A stretch of 64,000 nucleotides of DNA from assembly GCA_963383645.1 (NCBI GenBank), contig OY726557.1, positions 153,507,201 to 153,571,200 of the forward strand, read 5' to 3'. The DNA comes from Muscardinus avellanarius (lineage: Eukaryota > Chordata > Mammalia > Rodentia > Gliridae). Below are positions 47,758-59,804 of this stretch, piece by piece; position 1 is the stretch's first letter, and every line of letters starts with the position of its first letter. Below the pieces are notes generated by a model. The model made no database searches. It worked only from the letters and a program-made list of their open reading frames with translations, and had not been told where the DNA came from. Position numbers and translations under genes: made by a program.

Positions 47758-49594
47758 GTTTGAAATTCTTTTCTGGGCTAAGGACTTTGGCTATCTGTTA
47801 TGAAGATAATATTCTTTACTGGTTTAGTCCAGTAAAGCCGATTTCTTGATCTATCTTATGGAACTGTTTCTAGTTTTAATAAAATAATTGCTTATCATCT
47901 TATATCCAGCTATGAAGTGATATGCTTTTGCAAATATATTTACCTACCAGGTACATAATAATAATAATAATTTGTCTGTGCGAAATACTATATCATTTGT
48001 AATAGCAGTTGATTACTAGGGGAAATATTTATGTTCTTTGATCATAGAGGATATTCATGATGATAGTGAAATTATTTCAAGTAATAAAACCCCAGGAGCT
48101 TAAAGGTTGATATTTGACATATATAAATGTGTTTTAACTATTTTATTTGAATATTATGCAGTATTTTGACTCTGGGATACTCTCATTTACTGCAACCAGA
48201 AAGAACACAGGACCATGTCCTTAGCACCTGATTCCCTTTAGCTCAGTAGAGTCACAGCTTCTTATTTTATAACTTTAGAGGGGTTCCTCTATGAACCATC
48301 CTCATTAACAACAAATTTAATGAAAAGACACAGTCTTTATACAGGTGTCACTGACATTATGAATTTCAGAACTCCTTAGCTTCTCTCTCTGTCAAAGTGT
48401 CCATACAACCAGAGGAGCTAAACAGATAAGCTGAATTGACCCCACTAAAACATGTTAAAGTTTACTAGCATAAAGAAATGAATAAAACACAGGTATGTTA
48501 CAGAATTAAAACAATGTTCTGAATTTTTATTCATTTATAGCAAATTGAATTCTAGCATTCAAACTATAGATTATCCTGAATAAGTTACAGTTCTGTCCTC
48601 AAGCATCTAATAATAAGCTTGTAAATATCTTCCAGTGATTAAATATTAGTGTTATATTCATAATCCTGAGGGCCTCAAAATGACTTCAGGTGACACAGAA
48701 ACTCTGGAATAAAGAATGCAGGAAGAAATATGTTGTCTTTCTTTAATACTGATTATTTTTAGAAAAACAGTGGTATGTGTTATATGTATTTTAAATACTT
48801 GCTTAGTTTTTCTGACAGAGAAGCTGTCCTCAGGCTCAGTTTATAGGCAAAAACATCTATGAAATGCAATCATATTTTAAATTATATTTGGTTTTATGGT
48901 TTGCTTTGGCTTATTAAAAAAGTGAAAACATGGTATAATATTAAATGTAGCATAATAAATTTAATTAAATGATAAATAAAAGAAAAATATTAAGTTGACT
49001 TAGTATATGTAATATGTGAATATGACAGATATCAGAAAATTAGTTATATTGTGGCACAGGCATGAGGAATGGATAGCAGTGATACATGATTTAATAAAAT
49101 TTAGAGAACAATGGCTTAAATTTGCCAGTTAGAGCTCACAAATAAGGAAGACACGGTTACATGTGCCTATTTGGCACCTGGAATATGTCTAACCAAAATT
49201 GATGTGATTTATGAATATAAACTATACACTAGATTCTAAATAGGTATTTATGCTAATTATATGCTAAATAAAATATTTACTGAGCTGCATTGCATTGCAG
49301 AAATATTGCATTAAATTGTTTTTATCCATTTTTTTCTATTTTAAAGCTATGACTGGAATACAAGAAAACAAAGTTACACATGTATCACATTATATTTCTG
49401 TTGGTTAGTACCATCTTGGACAGTGGCTCTTAGTATTTTCAAACTTGTGTCTTTTTAGTCTTGTGCTACCCAGTGAGCAATTAAGCTTCTGGATACTGCA
49501 TAATCCTTGAAGAGGTTTGTATGTCTTACTTATTTTACAACAGTGGCTTCAATAATTTTTTCAGATAGTTTATATATTTTAAAAATTTCAAGAT
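47758..49594. other. Repeat-poor unique sequence
   Basis: A short (AAT)n at 47955-47970 is the only repeat noticed. No exon recognised. Confidence 0.45.
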
Positions 49595-49672
49595 ATTTTA
49601 ATTGGTATGCTGTAATTATACATCATAGTGAGGTTCAAAGTGATAAAAACATACATGTACTTATACATTTTG
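49595..49672 (-). mobile_element. L1 3' terminus
   Basis: TTTTAATTGGTATGCTGTAATTATACATCATAGTGAGG (49595-49632) matches the antisense L1 end. Fewer than 80 bases remain. Confidence 0.6.
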
Positions 49673-49804
49673 TAGTTTGTTATCTAAATTTTCAAAATAC
49701 CTTTAAGAACCTGTTAGTGATATAATTTATTGTTCACTATAATATCACTATTTGAAATATAGAATATAAATATGGCTATTTTAAAGCCATAATTTTATTT
49801 AGAA

Positions 49805-50795
49805 ATAGAATGAGAAAAGATCTTTACCAGCTATCCCTTTAACAGAAGATTAATATCTAGAATATACAAAGATTTTAAAAGACTTTATACTAAAATAACA
49901 AATAACCCAATCAAGAAATGGGCAACTGAATTGAACAGAAACTTTATAAAAGAAGAGAAACAAATGGCCAACAAATACATGAAAAAAATGTGCAACATCA
50001 TTAGCAATTAGAGATGCAAATCAAACTACACTGAAATCCCATCTAACCCAAATCAGAATGGCAGTCATAAAGAAGTCAAATAACAATACATGTTAGTGAG
50101 GCTGTGGGGAAACAGGCATTCTTCTACACTGTTGGTGGGATTACAGAGTAGTCCAGCCACTATGGAGATCAGTGTGGAGATTCCTTAGAAAACTGGCAAT
50201 GGATCCAACATAAGATACAACTATACCACTCCTGGATACTTTCCAAAAGGGTTAAAACCAGAGAATTACAGTAATATATGCATACCCATGTTCATAGCTG
50301 CACATTTCACAAGAGCCAAATAATGGAACCAATCTATGTGTCCATCAACAGATGAATGCATTATAAAATTATAGGAAACACACACAGTAGAATTCTATTC
50401 AGCAATAAAGAAGAACAAAATTACATCTTTTGCAAGAAGATGGAAAGACCTGGAGAATATTGTGTTAAGTGAGAATAGCCAATCACAAAAAATAAAGGGT
50501 CATATGTTTTCTATAATATGTGCAGAAAAGGGAGTAATTGGGATACAAGATGGGCTCCAGATAATGGAAGAGAAACCTCAGTGGAGCAAGGGAGGAGGTT
50601 TAAAGATAGGTGAGTAGGGAGACTGAGGTTCATTCCATTGACTATGTGTATGCATATACCAGTATCATTTTGGGTGTTCTGTACTGGGAGTGAGGGTAAC
50701 AGGGGGAATTAACAAGTGCTACGTGAATATGTTGTTGTCAGAACCATTTATATTATTATGTGTGACAATAATATACCAATAAAATCACAAAAATA
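49805..50795 (+). mobile_element. L1 ORF2 tail plus 3' UTR
   Basis: AGATCTTTACCAGCTATCCC, AATTGAACAGAAACTTTATAAAAGAAG, CATTCTTCTACACTGTTGGTGGG, ATGGAACCAATCTATGTGTCC, and an end AATATACCAATAAAATCAC. About 1 kb, 5'-truncated, with stops. Confidence 0.85.
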
Positions 50796-50828
50796 GTAAT
50801 ATAAAATTGTGCCTATATTACACACATA

Positions 50829-50857
50829 GACACACACACACACACACACACACACAA
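50829..50857. repeat. (CA)n microsatellite
   Basis: About 14 CA units just after the L1 3' end. Confidence 0.9.
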
Positions 50858-50953
50858 ATATAGCTTCACCAGTTGTGTTTTAAAAATCAGAAGTTTATAG
50901 TATCACTGTATTTTACCAAACTTGCATTTATCTTCTACTTTTTCAAGAAAACT

Positions 50954-51176
50954 TTTTTTCTTTTTTTTTTTTTTTTTTGGCGGGTCTGGAACCCAGGGGC
51001 ATTTGATCTCTGAGCTACACCCCCTGCCCTATTTTTTTTATTCTTTACTTTGAAACCGGGTCTCACTGAGTTGCAGAGGGCCTCACTAAGTAGCTGAGGC
51101 TGTCCACGAACTGTGATCCTCCAGGTCTCAGCCTCCCGAATGCTGGGATTACAAGCATGCACCACCACTCCCGGCT
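50954..51176 (-). mobile_element. B1-dID SINE
   Basis: T-run, GGCGGGTCTGGAACCCAGGG to CCACCACTCCCGGCTA. Flanks AAGAAAACTTTTT and AAGAGAATGTTTTT look like a decayed target duplication. Confidence 0.9.
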
Positions 51177-51905
51177 AAGAGAATGTTTTTCAATGGAGCT
51201 TGTGTTATACATGAAAATTTGTATGATCATCTTATACATTTCTACTTAAAAAGTCCATACAAATCAATTTTAAAAGTCCAGATCATATTCTAAAAATATT
51301 TTTAGGATTTTTATTATTATAGTTATTACAAGCAGCTAATTAAACAAAATAAATGTATAATAAATATGTTAAATTATATAATTTCATTAGAACTATGTCT
51401 CTTAATTAGATGAATGTGGCTATTTATTCCCACTTTCACTATAATATTTATTTTGAAATCAAAACTTGTTCACAAAGTGAGTAGAAAAGAAAATTTTACT
51501 GTAACAATGTTATTATTTTTATTTATTCTAATTATGTTCTAAAATCATTAATAACCAAAGTGATTTTTCTTGAATTATCAACAAATAATTTGATACTCCT
51601 TCAATATGTTTAGAAAGGTGCATTGAAAAAAATCAAATGAGTTATAGATTAAATAAATTAGCTTCTTTTACATTTTTCGACCTGTACTAGTATTTTTATT
51701 GTTCTTTAATTCATGTATATTTTTGTATCCTGATATACTGCATGATATAAGAATTTCAAAAACAATTATGAAGGAAGTAAATTTCTTATTAAATTACAAT
51801 TGATTGGCCTAGTATTGCTGGTTGTCTTATATATTAATTATTCTCTCTCAAGTAAGCTATAAACTCTTTGTAAGTCGGTTCATAATTTTTCACTTTTTTC
51901 ATTTA
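51177..51905. other. Unique AT-rich sequence
   Basis: Nothing recognised. Confidence 0.5.
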
Positions 51906-52002
51906 TTTATTTTGTTTATTTTTTCAGTATTGAGAGTTGAACCTTGAGCTTTGATCTCACTAAGGCAAGTGCTTTACCAATGAACTACATTCCCAGACCT
52001 AG
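51906..52002 (-). mobile_element. Old ID-like SINE fragment
   Basis: TATTGAGAGTTGAACCTTGAG, AAGGCAAGTGCTTTACCAATGAACTACATTCCC: an antisense tRNA-derived monomer of the general rodent ID type, without a B1 half (51928-51998). Confidence 0.6.
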
Positions 52003-52499
52003 GATCATAAAACATGCCTATATTATTCATATTACCAAAATCATACTTCTCCTGTAGTAGATGATAATTAAGTAGCTATTGGTTGGTTAGTCACAGAAAT
52101 GAAAACTATAAAGAGGAAAATGAGGAGGGTAGAATAGTTCTATTGAAATGGTGTGAACTACAGTGCAGTGTATTGTCATCAAAGTCCCCTGAAGGACACT
52201 GTATTTCCATCTCTCTTCCACAAAGTCCACCAGAATCTGAGAGCTAAACCACCAGCAATGCTGAAAGCAAAGTAACTGTAGTTTAACATCAAAGTAGAAG
52301 TGTGATAACACTTTCATTAAGTTCTTCATATGTATTGATAAATTTTTTAAATACCTTTCTAAAATAGTAGTCACTTAGGTAATTATACAGGGAGGCAGAT
52401 TTTATAATTCTGTGTAGTAATAGGTACAAAACCAAAAGTTAACATTTTAAGAATCTTCTCTGTTGAAGATACTTCTTAAGAATTCATAAATATTTCTAA

Positions 52500-52632
52500 A
52501 CTTCAAAACAATCTGGTAAGTAGCATTTATCATCTTTTCATGTATATAGATTATAGAAAATGAAATAATGAGTCTCAGATTCCATACTTATTAAGCAGAA
52601 CAGTCTGAGCTCAAAAGAGGACTATTTTGCAT
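52500..52632 (-). mobile_element. Probable MIR fragment
   Basis: GGTAAGTAGCATTTATCATC, GAAAATGAAATAATGAGTCTC and GCAGAACAGTCTGAGCTCAAAAGAGG follow the MIR order loosely. Confidence 0.45.
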
Positions 52633-52815
52633 CATATACTATGCACTGAGTTGCAAAACACCCTTTCCAAAATAATGTCCTTTCTCAAACCTTGGAAAGT
52701 GACTTCATTTGAAAATAGGGTTTTTGCAAATATAATCAAGTTAAGATGAGGTCCTACTCAGGGTCAGCACTAACAAAGATATTTATGGTAGGTCCTTATA
52801 AGAACACAGACATGG

Positions 52816-53018
52816 CTAACCAGGTATGGTGGCACAAGATTCTAATCCCAGCATTTGGGATGCTGAGACAAGAGGATCACTGTTCTTGGACAGTCTCAGC
52901 TACTTAGTGAGGCCCTTTGTAACTCAGTGAAACCTTGTTTCAAAATAAAAAATAAAAAGTAGGGCTGGGGGGATAGCGTGGAGGTAGAATATCTCTAGGT
53001 TTAATTCCTAGTACTGCA
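52816..53018 (+). mobile_element. B1-dID SINE inside an older repeat
   Basis: ACCAGGTATGGTGGCACAAG to TAATTCCTAGTACTGCAAAAAG. ACAGACATGG at 52806-52815 and 53110-53119 is a 10-bp target duplication enclosing the SINE and its GAAA tail. Confidence 0.9.
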
Positions 53019-53026
53019 AAAAGAAA

Positions 53027-53083
<57 letters not shown>

Positions 53084-53105
53084 GAGAAAGAAAGAAAGAA
53101 AAAAG
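53019..53105. repeat. (GAAA)n microsatellite on a SINE tail
   Basis: About 20 GAAA units with one GAGA interruption near 53081. It lies inside the SINE target duplication, so it is tail-derived. Confidence 0.95.
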
Positions 53106-53300
53106 TAAAACAGACATGGGCACACACAGGAAGCATAACCTGTGAGGATGAAGAAGGATGTTGAAGTAAAGTGTCTATAAGTAAAATCTTTAAAGATTGT
53201 TTGCAATATAGGACGCTACAAGAAAGGCCTAGAATAGATTTATTCTGTAGAGGCTTTAAAGGAAATATGGAACTGGTAACAATGTCAGCTGATATTTTTA

Positions 53301-54293
53301 ACCCATTAAACTTACAGTAATTTCTCATAACAATCCTAGTAATATAAAAATGTTATTTCCAGAAAGACTAGCATTAGCATATATTATTTCAATTATTTAT
53401 CACAAAACCCTCTTTCTATTTCTCTTTTGGTTATTTAAATTTAAGAATATTAGAATAATTATTTCTTCTTTTTATATGATATGTATCTTAAACAATTCCA
53501 AGTATCTCTTTCATAAGAAAAAACACTCAGACTTTGATTATTCATATTTTTAAGCATCATTTCTTTCCTATATAGAAGAACAGGCTGGGAAGAGTTAATG
53601 AGAGAAAGTACTTTCACAAGATCTCTGAAGTTCAAATACCTTGAGGATGGGTGACAATGGTGGAATTTACCTAAGCTTCTGTGTAAATGTTCAAAGGTTC
53701 TACCGCAGCGAGTGTGGTGATCAGATCATTCTTTGGGTATGTATTTAATGAGGCAATCCTGATTTCTAGCAATCTTAGCAGAAAGAAATATCTTCGGATT
53801 ACTCATTGTGCTTCGATTTGTGACAAGATGCAAACTTCCTTTCCTTAAACTTCTAACTTTAATAGTCTTTGGTATTTATACTGGCAGGGAAATAGTAGAA
53901 TATTGTTTGAGAGAAAGTTATACGAATCTATGTAAATAATACACAATTGATGTGGCCATCCACGAGGCTCTCAATCACTTGCTTAGATGGAACCTATAAG
54001 AAAGTATAGGTAGAGATCTTTCTGAGGAAAAGTACACAATTGTCCATAATCATTCTTCTAACCCCTATTTCCCAAGTTACCTTCACAAGTCACATTCTTC
54101 TGTTCTTAGATACAGGCAATATTTCTCACTGAGGAGAAATAATTAAAAACAACTGCACAGAGTAGTCTGATTTTATTCACAGTTTTCATCTCTTACACAT
54201 TTGAATAATGCCTGTCTGGAAACTTGATGAGCTGTCAAACCTTGACTTTCTTTAGCCCAGATACTTCTTGTTAGTTGTTAGTCAATGTTAGTG

Positions 54294-54294
<1 letters not shown>
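53301..54294. other. Unique sequence
   Basis: 53640-53780 is GC-balanced with CpG (TTCTACCGCAGCGAGTGTGG) and unlike any repeat here. No splice-flanked exon could be defined. Confidence 0.4.

Positions 54295-54336
<42 letters not shown>
54295..54336. repeat. (TG)n microsatellite on a SINE tail
   Basis: About 20 TG units with one TATG, directly before a minus-strand SINE. Confidence 0.95.
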
Positions 54337-54510
54337 TTACTGGGATTCAACCCAGGGACTTTCTACCTCTGAGCAACACACCCAGTTCTATTTTCAATTC
54401 TTTATTTTGAAAAAGGGTTTTGCTGTTGTTGAGGCTGACTGTGAAATTGTGATCCTCCTGTCTTAGCTTTCCAAATACTGGGATTACAAACATGTACCAA
54501 CTTGTCTAGT
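54337..54510 (-). mobile_element. B1-dID SINE, internally deleted
   Basis: TTACTGGGATTCAACCCAGGG to CATGTACCAACTTGTCTAG. The linker region is shortened (AAAAGGGTTTTGCTGTTGTTGAGG). Confidence 0.83.
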
Positions 54511-54622
54511 GACTTTAGTACTTCTAGCTAATTGGCAGCTTTAGAGTTAAGGGCATACCAAGTATAATAATATATTAACACATGGAGAAAATGTTTGTTT
54601 TATAACTTAAATTAAAACAAAA

Positions 54623-54628
54623 CAAAAC

Positions 54629-54685
<57 letters not shown>

Positions 54686-54845
54686 GCCCTTCTACCTCTG
54701 GGCTACACTCCCAGACCTATTTTTACATTTTTATTTGGAAACAGGGTCTCCTAAGCCAGCACACACAGCTGGCTTTGAATCTGCGCAATCCTCCTGTCTC
54801 TGCCTCCCAAGCACAGGGATTACAAGTGTGCGCCACCATGCCCGG
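54623..54845 (-). mobile_element. CpG-rich B1-dID variant with (TA)n tail
   Basis: (TA)n at 54632-54682, then GAAGCCCTTCTACCTCTGGGC, CTCCTAAGCCAGCACACACAGC and TGTGCGCCACCATGCCCGG. TAAAACAAAA at 54613-54622 and 54846-54855 is the target duplication. The first bases of the ID half are replaced by the TA tract. Confidence 0.9.
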
Positions 54846-55034
54846 TAAAACAAAATATTTTTAAAGGCAATAGGCTATTAAATGTTTATAAAATCTCCAA
54901 GAGTTTGCTAGTGTTTAATTATATCATCACACTTTGTGGTATTAAAGTACTTTTCTTTTTAGGGTAAATATATATAATATTTTATACATATATTTAATCT
55001 CCTATGTATATATATAAGTACCTTTATTTTTAGG

Positions 55035-55300
55035 TTATATATACATTTTTGGTGTGATATAATTCTACATTATAGTGAGAGTCATAGTGATACATTCATA
55101 TGTGCTCACATCATTTCTTGGTGTGTTTTTCTCCACAGTAATCCCTGAATGTGCTATTGAGATTGGTAGTGAGTGATATATTCATATAGGAACATAACAG
55201 ACCCAGCTATACCAGTCCTCACTATCTTTCCAAAAGAATGAGAGTTAGAATACTACAGTGATAGATGTGTACCCATGATTATAGCAGCACAATACAAAAT
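55035..55300 (-). mobile_element. Short L1 with inverted arm
   Basis: 55035-55130 resembles an antisense L1 3' UTR (TTTGGTGTGATATAATTCTACATTATAGTGAGAG). From about 55195 sense L1 appears (CTATACCAGTCCTCACTATC, CATGATTATAGCAGCACAATAC). The divergent arrangement fits a twin-primed minus-strand insertion, worn. Confidence 0.5.
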
Positions 55301-55439
55301 AGTCAATGTCTCTTTAAGTTGTATTTTCAAAGGAATGATAGTCAGAAGGTAGTTGCAAAATTATCTAGTAAAATTTCCTCAGTCTTTAATTTGCATAACA
55401 GGTAGTGGAATATAATTATAAGTGGATGGAAACATATGA

Positions 55440-56415
55440 AAGCCATTAGTGGGAGAATAAGAATACAAACCACAGACTAGGTGAAAGTATTTGCACAGTT
55501 ATATTTGATGAAGAACTGTTATCCAAAATATACAGAGAACATAAACTCAATGAGATAAATGCCTAATTAAACAAATATAAGTATAGTAAAAAAAATATAC
55601 CCAATTACAAATGGGCAAACAACCTGAACAGACCTCACCAAATAAGACAGATAACATGTGAAATTAGAGACCAAGTAAGCATGGAAAAGACGTTCAGCAG
55701 AGTATGTCCTTAGGGGGCTGCCAATATGGTGCAGTCATTTGGCAAGGCATTTTGACAAATTTGTAAATAGCTAAACATATTCTTACAATGAAGTTGATTA
55801 TATTCATATTGTTTATTTATCCAAATGAGTTAAATAAGTATATTTACAGAAAATTCTTCATATAGATGTTTATATAACAACTTGATTTAGAGTTGCCACA
55901 ACTTGGAAGCAACTAGTTTGTCTTTAAGTAAGTGAACAGATTAATTGTGCTATATCTATACAGTTCAAAAGAACCAACCTGAAAAGATTATATACTATGT
56001 GATTTCAAATGTAAGGACGTCTCAAAAAGGCAAAACTAAGGAGACTATTAGAGGAGCAGTGGTTGTCAGGATCTGAAAAGGAAGTAGAGATTAATAATTT
56101 AAGTGTGGAAAAGTTTTAGTCATTGAACCTATCTTATATGATACTATAGTGATGGACGATACTACTATGATGGACACATGTCATTCAAAAACCGTAGAAA
56201 ATAAAACCTCAAGGGAACCTTATGTGAACTATGAATTTGGAATGATAATGATGTGTCAATACAGTTTTGTAGTTTGTAAAAGATGTGCCACTCTGATTTG
56301 GGTAGGCTGATGTAAGAGATGCTCTAATTCTACGTGTAGATAGTGTGGTGGAGATAGAAAACGAATGGGAAATACCTTTCATTTAATTTTTCTGTGAGCA
56401 TAAAACTGCTCTAAT
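55440..56415 (+). mobile_element. Ancient L1 (L1M-type) 3' fragment
   Basis: GCTGCCAATATGGTGCAGTC, AGATGTTTATATAACAACTTG, GTTGCCACAACTTGGAAGCAAC, CAGTGGTTGTCAGGATCTG and CTGTGAGCATAAAACTGCTC follow late ORF2 and 3' UTR of old mammalian L1s. Much more diverged than the other L1s here. Confidence 0.7.
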
Positions 56416-56506
56416 AATTGAAATTAAACAAGCAAACCAAAAATATGATCCTTAGAACAAACTCACAGTTCCTACTTACTGGAAACTCTTGTTAAAGAAA
56501 ATAAAT

Positions 56507-56728
56507 TGCTTGAAATGGTGGCGCATGCCTGTAATCCCAGCACTTGTGAGGCTGAGACAGGAGGACTGAAGGTCTGGGGCCAGTCTCAGCTACTTAGTGA
56601 GGCCCTCCACAACTCATTTAAACCCTGTTTCAAAATAAAGAATAAAAAGTAGGGCTGGGGGTATAGATTAGAGGTAGAATGCTGCTGGCTTTCATCCCTA
56701 GTCCCACAAAAATAAAAAATAAAAAAAC
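56507..56728 (+). mobile_element. B1-dID SINE
   Basis: TTGAAATGGTGGCGCATGCC to CATCCCTAGTCCCACAAAAATAAAAAATAAAA. Confidence 0.9.
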
Positions 56729-56837
56729 CCAGAAATTTATAAATTATCTGGGGGTAGGAATTAAGAATCCAAAGAAAGTTAGATAAAATCAGAAAATGAA
56801 AGAGCAGGCCACTATTGCTTAACATTATCAATCGATC

Positions 56838-57022
56838 CGAGCATGGTTGTACACACCTTGTAATCCTAGTATTTGGGAGGCTAAGACAGGAGGATCGTGG
56901 TTCGAAGACAGCCTCACCTGCTACTTAGTGAGGCTCTGTTTCAAAATAAAGAATAAAAATAGGGCTGGGAGTGTAGCTCAAATGTAGAATGTCCCTGGGT
57001 TCCATCCCCAATACTGCAAAAA
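56838..57022 (+). mobile_element. B1-dID SINE
   Basis: CCGAGCATGGTTGTACACACC to CCATCCCCAATACTGCAAAAAATT. The middle repeat of the CTTAGTGAGGC block is absent. Confidence 0.9.
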
Positions 57023-57137
57023 ATTATTAATTAATTATTAAATTAATTAACAGAATTGGAACATTAGAAAGAGGAAACTCAAAAGGAAAACAACTAAGAA
57101 AGAAGTTAGACAAACTTACTCGAGATGTGTACATTCT

Positions 57138-57300
57138 AAGCAAGGTAAGGTGATACATGTTGGTGGACATGTTTTAAGGTGGACAGAAGGCTTGAGGCCA
57201 GCTTGAGAGACTTCGCAAAATGCTCTTTCAAAATGAAAAGAGAATAAGGGTGTAACTCATTGTTAAAGTGTCCCTGGTTTTATTCTCCAGTACCAAGTAG
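57138..57300 (+). mobile_element. Old B1-dID-like SINE
   Basis: CAAGGTAAGGTGATACATG, AGGCTTGAGGCCAGCTTGAG, and GGGTGTAACTCATTGTTAAAGTG with TCTCCAGTACC. Heavily decayed. Confidence 0.55.
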
Positions 57301-58035
57301 ACAAATTAGGCTAAATAAATAAATAAATATGTGCTTTATATTCTTTCTTGAAGTTTTTGCATTCCTAAACTATTTTCATCTTAACTCTCACTTTACTTGA
57401 ATGATGATATTTGAAAATTTAACAATTCCTATGGCATGGACAGCTACCTGTAAAGAAGGACTCACAGATGAAGGACAGGAGACAGTAATTTTGCAGTGGA
57501 TCTGGTCTTGCCCCAGCACAACACCTCAATAACTGCTCTGAGCTTACCCCCTACTTGCCATCACAGACAAATGTTGCAAACTAAGACAGATGATTTTGTT
57601 GTTGTTGTTGTCGGTGGTGTTTTGCTTCATTTTATTTTATATTTTTTTCGGTGAAAACCTGGGCTGAGATTCACGTCTGTGTGACATAGAATGCCACTGG
57701 GATGGTCTACAATGGCACATCAGCTGACAACCATATTAGTGAGGCAGGATCCATGATGATCCTGGGATCATGAGACAAGAGGAATCTGAGGTGTGGATCA
57801 CACTGCACATGTAGGCAGCCCTTTCTTTCCCAATGTATTTGTGATGTGGGGGTATTAGAGTTTAAAAACAAAACAAAACAAAAGTAAAGAGAATTTTCCC
57901 AGGATAGACAATTACACAGCTACAGACTGTTCATTTCCTAATGATATTCTCCTACCTATTCTTCTGAACTTCCTATTGTCCTATAACATGGCCAAGGTTT
58001 GACTAAGAGTCTTAATTTAGGTAAAACATTGTGAG

Positions 58036-58037
<2 letters not shown>
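57301..58037. other. Unique sequence
   Basis: 57420-57800 is GC-balanced (CAGTGGATCTGGTCTTGCCCC and onward) and interrupted by a (GTT)n run at 57595-57612. Not recognised as a repeat or gene. Confidence 0.4.

Positions 58038-58083
<46 letters not shown>
58038..58083. repeat. (GT)n microsatellite
   Basis: About 22 GT units. It precedes a plus-strand SINE on its 5' side, so it is not a SINE tail. Confidence 0.95.
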
Positions 58084-58085
<2 letters not shown>

Positions 58086-58118
58086 TTCTGTAGAATGAAG
58101 CTTTTTTTTAACTTCTGG

Positions 58119-58335
58119 AAGCCAGAAATGGTGCTGCATGCTTGCAATCCCAGTACTTGGGAAGCTGAAATGGGAGGATAACAGGTTTGCACCCAGCCTT
58201 AGCAATTTAGTGAGGCCCTCCATAACCTAACAGATCCTATTTCAAATAAAAACTGACCTAGGGCTCGGTAGGGGGTATCTCAGAGGTAGAATATACCTAG
58301 GTTCAATCCCCAGTATCACAAAAATAAATAAAATT
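58119..58335 (+). mobile_element. B1-dID SINE
   Basis: GCCAGAAATGGTGCTGCATGC to TCAATCCCCAGTATCACAAAAATAAATAAA. Confidence 0.88.
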
Positions 58336-58599
58336 CTGAAGAAGCAGTTGTTGTTCTATAATACCATAAAATAGTTAATTATAAGTTATAAATACAATTC
58401 TTTACTCAAGCATAAAAATATAAATAGTAAAAGCAAACATAATAGGAATATTAAATATATTTAATGAGTTTAAAAAAGAAACAAAAACAAACTATGGTAT
58501 TTACCTTATTTATATTCTTTGCTTAATCATTTAATTTTTAATTACCTACATTCTAAGCATGTTTGACAGTATTTTTAAAATTTCTACTTGGTTATCTAT

Positions 58600-59418
58600 T
58601 AATATCTTTTTTAGTTTCTATTAGTGCATGGTAATCATAGATCTTGCTGAAGATCAGAGTAATAGAGGCATATATGTGCAAAATATTTATCATTTAGGCC
58701 TCCCCCCATTTTCAGCCCATTCCTTCTTCCTCCCTTCCTTCCAGTGCTCAGCACAGTGATTTACTTTGATAAATGTTTATGTACATCATGAAAATTAAAG
58801 CATTTCCCTCTTCCCCCATCCCATTTCTCTCTTTAGGTCCCCTTATTTACCCAACTAAGGTTTCTCCTCCTTGTCTGGAGTCTTTTCTATATTCCAATTT
58901 CTCCCTAGCTTCTACATATGAAGGGAAATAGTCCACCTTTTACTTGTCAGGACTGACAAATCTCATTTAGCATAATGCTCTCCAGTTTAATCCATTTTCC
59001 TGCAAATGACATAATTTTGTTCTTTATGGCTGAGTAGAATTCCATTGTTTACACATTCCATAGTTTTGTTTTCCATTCATGAAGAATTGGTTGTTTTCCA
59101 TTGTTGGTTCCTAGTTTGGCAATTGTGAATTGTGCAGCTATAAACATAGATATGTATGTGTTAATCTGGTAGTTTGACTTCCATTATTTTAGGTAGATAC
59201 CCAGGAGTGGAATAGCTGGGTCACAATGTAGATTAATTCCTATTCTTCTGAGGAGCCTCCACACTGTTTGCCAAAGTGGTTGCACTAATTTGCAATCAAT
59301 GATCAGACAATATATCAAAATTCCTATTTCTCCACATCTTCATCAGCATTTGTTATTGTTTGTATTTTTTAATAATTGCCATTATAATTGGCATTAGGTG
59401 AAATCTCAGAGTAGTTTT
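58600..59418 (-). mobile_element. L1 3' portion, host of composite copy 2
   Basis: Antisense L1 from its 3' terminus (TTTCTATTAGTGCATGGTAATC) through the 3' UTR into late ORF2 (TTTATGGCTGAGTAGAATTCCATTG, CCATTGTTGGTTCCTAG, GGCATTAGGTGAAATCTCAGAGTAG). It continues at 62234-62330 on the other side of the inserted composite element. Confidence 0.82.
59406..59418. repeat. Target-site duplication, left copy (composite L1 copy 2)
   Basis: TCAGAGTAGTTTT, repeated at 62234-62246. The host L1 reads continuously when one copy is removed. Confidence 0.75.
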
Positions 59419-59804
59419 TTTATTTATGCATATTTTATTTTATTTTATTTATTTTTTATGTCTTTTTTATTATTATTGGTACACTGTATTCATACATCAT
59501 AGTGGGATACAAACTTTTGTAGACATACATGCACATAGCACCCAGTCAGCCCACACCCGATCCCCACCCCATTCTCTCCCCATCCCTCCTTCCCATGCTT
59601 GGCTTAGTGGTTGACATCTAGTATTATAGCAATTTATCCAAAATTAAAAACGATAATCTCACATAACAGTTTCATTTGTCTGATACCAAGCTTTTGATGA
59701 CTTAAAGAGAACATTTCAATACTTCTTTTTGCTTTCTTTCTTACCAGAGAATTTTTTTCCTATTTTTTTTAGGTGAAACTATCATATATTTATATATTTA
59801 TTTT

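Larger units (their letters stand above)
52640..53300 (+). mobile_element. Old MaLR/MLT-like LTR, split by a SINE
   Basis: GGAAAGTGACTTCATTTGAAAATAGGG, TTTGCAAATATAATCAAGTTAAGATGAGGTCC, GGTCCTTATAAGAACACAGACATGG, then after the SINE GGGCACACACAGGAAGCATAACCTGTGAGGATG. This order is typical of an ancient mammalian LTR repeat. The family name is uncertain. Confidence 0.45.

Noticed and set aside
53008..53328. Long Phe/Leu/Ser-rich minus-strand frames over the GAAA repeat
   Set aside because: They translate a SINE and its simple-repeat tail.
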